5,886 nt of DNA, from positions 1 to 5,886 of the forward strand of contig JABSQY010000098.1 in assembly GCA_013215525.1 (NCBI GenBank). The letters run 5' to 3'. The first letter of the stretch is position 1. Every line of letters begins with the position of its first letter. Positions 4,255-5,886 of the stretch are shown here, in pieces. Below the pieces are notes generated by a model. That model searched no databases and was not told the origin of the DNA. It worked only from the letters and a program-made list of their open reading frames with translations. The stretch comes from Nanoarchaeales archaeon. Lineage in GTDB: Archaea; Nanobdellota; Nanobdellia; Woesearchaeales; UBA583. A program made the translations under genes and the position numbers.

Positions 4255-4770
4255 TTAATTGTTAGATATATTAATTTTAATATTTGAAATTGCTGTATCT
4301 TTATTTGCTCCTACACAAAAATTATATCCTCTTGTGTTTTCACCTAATTCATAAATAGATAAATTAACTTGTGAAAGAGTATCATCTTTATTTAATTTTT
4401 CGTGAAAATAATCAGTATAAATCTTCACATTTTCTGTTTCTTTTGAACTTATTTCAAAAGTTTCTTGATAATATTTATTAATTGAGTCTAAGTCTGAATT
4501 AACATAACTAATATATACTTCTTCACCATCTACACAACCAATTAAATTTTTAAAATTATCTTTTGCTGTAATTGGTCCATTATTTGAAATTATAACAGTT
4601 CCTATCATAAAACTATTAAAATTTTTAGTTTCAATATTTTCTTTAAATTCATAAGTTTGTGATATATCTTTTAATGCTGTTGATAAAAATAATATTATAA
4701 TAAATAATAAACTTAATATAACTAATACAATAATATGTTTTTTTCCTACTGGTTTATTTTTTTGTGTCAT
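4255..4770 (-). CDS. Membrane-anchored extracytoplasmic protein, unidentified
   Basis: A 171-residue protein with a basic cytoplasmic N-terminus (MTQKNKPVGKK), one long hydrophobic segment (about 12-31) and a polar domain of about 140 residues that should lie outside the membrane. The outer domain has two cysteines, Cys79 in IGCVDGEEVY and Cys152 in NFCVGANKD, which could form a disulfide, and a pattern of alternating hydrophobic residues (VYISYV, VNLSIYEL, ISNIKINIS) suggesting beta strands. No peptidase, binding or lipoprotein motif is seen. Its ATG overlaps the stop of the 92-residue gene by four bases, and the 51-residue gene follows two bases later. It is the only member of the operon with a sizeable soluble domain and so the likely outward-facing part. 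Confidence 0.8.
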   Translation of the reverse strand: MTQKNKPVGKKHIIVLVILSLLFIIILFLSTALKDISQTYEFKENIETKNFNSFMIGTVIISNNGPITAKDNFKNLIGCVDGEEVYISYVNSDLDSINKYYQETFEISSKETENVKIYTDYFHEKLNKDDTLSQVNLSIYELGENTRGYNFCVGANKDTAISNIKINISNN

Positions 4771-5045
4771 TTTATTTTTAGTGTATTAACTTTTTTTGAG
4801 AAATATTTCCCCACAAGCATCATTAAAATTGTTGAAAATACTAATAATGATAAAACCCAGTTTTTACTTAATTCAAATACATCCATTGCATAGAACACAG
4901 CAAAAATGTATGTTGAAATACTTGCTATAAATACTATTTGATAAACTTTATTATATTTTAAATAAAAATATATTGCAAAACAAATAGCAATTATAAATAT
5001 TAAAATTCCTACTGCGATAGACCAATCTGCTGAACCGTTCATCAT
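4767..5045 (-). CDS. 92-residue three-span membrane protein, unidentified
   Basis: Three hydrophobic helices are visible at about 9-29, 34-54 and 61-80, joined by short basic or polar turns (YLKYNKVY, FELSKNW), with a Lys-rich C-terminus. The two tandem ATGs at 5045 and 5042 are both possible; GGAGG at 5054-5058 is eight bases before the first, which is therefore preferred. The first ATG overlaps the stop of the 58-residue gene by four bases, and the end overlaps the next gene by four bases. No charged residue pattern in the helices suggests a transporter, and I recognise no family. It probably forms a complex with its operon partners. Confidence 0.75.
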   Translation of the reverse strand: MMNGSADWSIAVGILIFIIAICFAIYFYLKYNKVYQIVFIASISTYIFAVFYAMDVFELSKNWVLSLLVFSTILMMLVGKYFSKKVNTLKIK

Positions 5046-5218
5046 TTGTCTAACCTCCTTAAATAATCACCAAGTACAAATAATATAACTGCTAATAAAA
5101 AGGATAATATTGATTTGATTGATGATGGTACATCTTCTAAGTATGTGCTTAGAAAGTAAATTATTGTTAGAAAAAGAAAAAAAATTCCAATCCCATAAAA
5201 TATATTCTGAATTTCCAT
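5042..5218 (-). CDS. 58-residue two-span membrane protein, unidentified
   Basis: A short frame encoding two hydrophobic helices (about 6-24 and 35-50) separated by a short acidic/polar turn (STYLEDVPSSIKS) and ending in a basic DYLRRLDK tail. The start is the ATG at 5218: a TATAAA box begins 27 bases upstream, matching the leaderless rule of this window. Its TGA stop overlaps the ATG of the next gene, giving the common ATGA coupling. It is the first gene of the four-gene membrane operon. The frame, promoter position and coupling agree, so it is very likely real although no family is recognised. Confidence 0.75.
   Translation of the reverse strand: MEIQNIFYGIGIFFLFLTIIYFLSTYLEDVPSSIKSILSFLLAVILFVLGDYLRRLDK
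5054..5058 (-). promoter_or_regulatory. Strong Shine-Dalgarno site of the 92-residue gene
   Basis: AAGGAGGTT on the minus strand is the best ribosome site in the window and lies inside the coding end of the 58-residue gene, eight bases before the ATG at 5045. It decides between the tandem ATGs and supports the operon reading. Confidence 0.7.
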
Positions 5219-5239
5219 ATTGATATCAAAATTTTATTA

Positions 5240-5248
5240 TTTATATAA
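5240..5248 (-). promoter_or_regulatory. TATA promoter of the membrane-protein operon
   Basis: The minus strand reads TTATATAAA. TATAAA begins at 5245, 27 bases before the ATG at 5218, predicting a leaderless mRNA for the operon that runs to 4097. Confidence 0.65.
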
Positions 5249-5264
5249 TTTTGTTGTTTATTTG

Positions 5265-5311
5265 TGTATTATTTGTATATTGTATTAATTATGTATTATT
5301 GTATTAATTAT
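5265..5311. repeat. TGTATTA repeat cluster upstream of the membrane operon
   Basis: ATTGTATTAATTAT occurs twice (5279-5292 and 5298-5311), 19 bases apart. Counting single units, TGTATTA occurs at 5265, 5281, 5292 and 5300, with TGTATAT at 5274. The cluster lies 20-65 bases upstream of the operon TATA box and overlaps the stop codon of the right-edge gene. The place suits an activator or repressor array, but the sequence is low in complexity. Confidence 0.35.
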
Positions 5312-5886
5312 TCATATTTGAATAATTTCTCAAATTCTTTGTCTAAATATTCTTTTTGATGTTGTGATAAAGTTGTATGTGTTGCGCCTGTTTGCATTTC
5401 TTCAATGAAAAATTCTTGAAATCTTTTTTCATCAAATCCATAAATGTTTACTCCTGAAATCATAAAAGATATATCTCTTACAATTTGTTCTGATGGTTTT
5501 TCATAAAAGAAACAATCTGTTATCCATGATTGTTTTCTAATTTTAGATTGTATTGAAAAGTCTGCTTTATTTTTATTACAAAACTTTTTAATTTGTTTAA
5601 TTAAGTTATCAAATGTAAATAAGTATTTCATTTGTAGATTTGATATATTCTGATTTTTTAAATAAATATATAATTCAGTCCACGTTAAACCACTTCTATT
5701 AAGTTTATCAAGTTCTAATTTTAATAATAATACGTTATGATCTGATTTTAATTTTTCTGCTAAGTTGAAACTTTGTACTGCAGTGTCTGTATTAGTTATA
5801 CTATTAGTTGTACTATTTGAATCATCTAGTGTATTTTTAAAATTTATATTTTCGTATATATTATTTGTTTTATTTGTGATTGTATT
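5308..5886 (-). CDS. 3' part of an unidentified gene leaving the right edge
   Basis: The frame stays open from the stop at 5308 to the window edge, 192 codons, so the gene is longer than the stretch after the ATG at 5631 and its true start is outside. The visible N-terminal part is an Asn/Thr/Ser-rich, probably unstructured segment (first 36 visible residues), followed by amphipathic helical sequence (SFNLAEKLKSDHNVLLLKLE, then LDKLNRSGLTWTELYIYLKN) and a mixed C-terminal part of about 107 residues with two cysteines and an acidic/basic helical tail ending FEKLFKYE. There is no signal peptide or membrane helix in the visible part. No ribosome site precedes the ATG at 5631. I recognise no family; the helical segment could be a small DNA-binding or adaptor domain joined by a linker, but that is a guess. 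Confidence 0.75.
   Translation of the reverse strand, partial: NTITNKTNNIYENINFKNTLDDSNSTTNSITNTDTAVQSFNLAEKLKSDHNVLLLKLELDKLNRSGLTWTELYIYLKNQNISNLQMKYLFTFDNLIKQIKKFCNKNKADFSIQSKIRKQSWITDCFFYEKPSEQIVRDISFMISGVNIYGFDEKRFQEFFIEEMQTGATHTTLSQHQKEYLDKEFEKLFKYE

Overview
The window is AT-rich DNA that looks archaeal, most likely from a small-genome DPANN-type lineage (Woesearchaeota, Pacearchaeota or similar). This placement is an inference from gene content and signals, with no marker gene present. The best evidence is promoter structure. Four of the five first genes checked (MNT protein, CPxC membrane protein, OGG, small-membrane-protein operon) have a TATA box (TATAAA or TATATA) whose first T lies 27-28 bases before the A of the start codon, as expected for leaderless archaeal mRNAs. 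The fifth, the GNAT gene, has only a weak box. Genes inside operons instead tend to use Shine-Dalgarno sites (GGTGG, GGAGG). The OGG-family 8-oxoguanine glycosylase and the HEPN/MNT pair also fit archaea.

Layout from left to right. A minus-strand gene appears to start near base 46 and leave the left edge. Bases 228-867 (minus) hold a HepT/MntA-type HEPN-MNT toxin-antitoxin pair. A GNAT acetyltransferase follows at 961-1458 (minus). A divergent plus-strand block then carries a CPxC membrane protein (1611-2096), a chain of tight hairpins (about 2125-2247), a single-domain rhodanese (2255-2575) and a thioredoxin (2577-2897). The convergent gap 2898-3214 contains a second TATA box followed by hairpins and a U-tract. 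The right half is all minus strand: OGG (3215-4066), an operon of four small membrane or membrane-anchored proteins (5218 down to 4097; two of the genes, 51 and 58 residues, are very short), and the 3' part of a larger unidentified gene leaving the right edge.

How the genes may work together. HEPN and MNT form a known kind of RNase toxin and AMP-transferring antitoxin. The CPxC membrane protein, rhodanese and thioredoxin form a plausible thiol/persulfide module: rhodanese moves sulfane sulfur, thioredoxin reduces disulfides or persulfides, and the membrane cysteine pair could pass electrons or sulfur at the membrane. This is inferred from neighbourhood only. OGG repairs oxidised guanine. The four-gene membrane operon is unrecognised; its compact ATGA overlaps suggest the products act as one complex.

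The most interesting parts are the two candidate structured RNAs and the four-gene membrane operon. The first RNA begins at a strong TATA box and can form six consecutive perfect hairpins plus competing pairings resembling a switch. It breaks the window's leaderless rule just ahead of the rhodanese gene.
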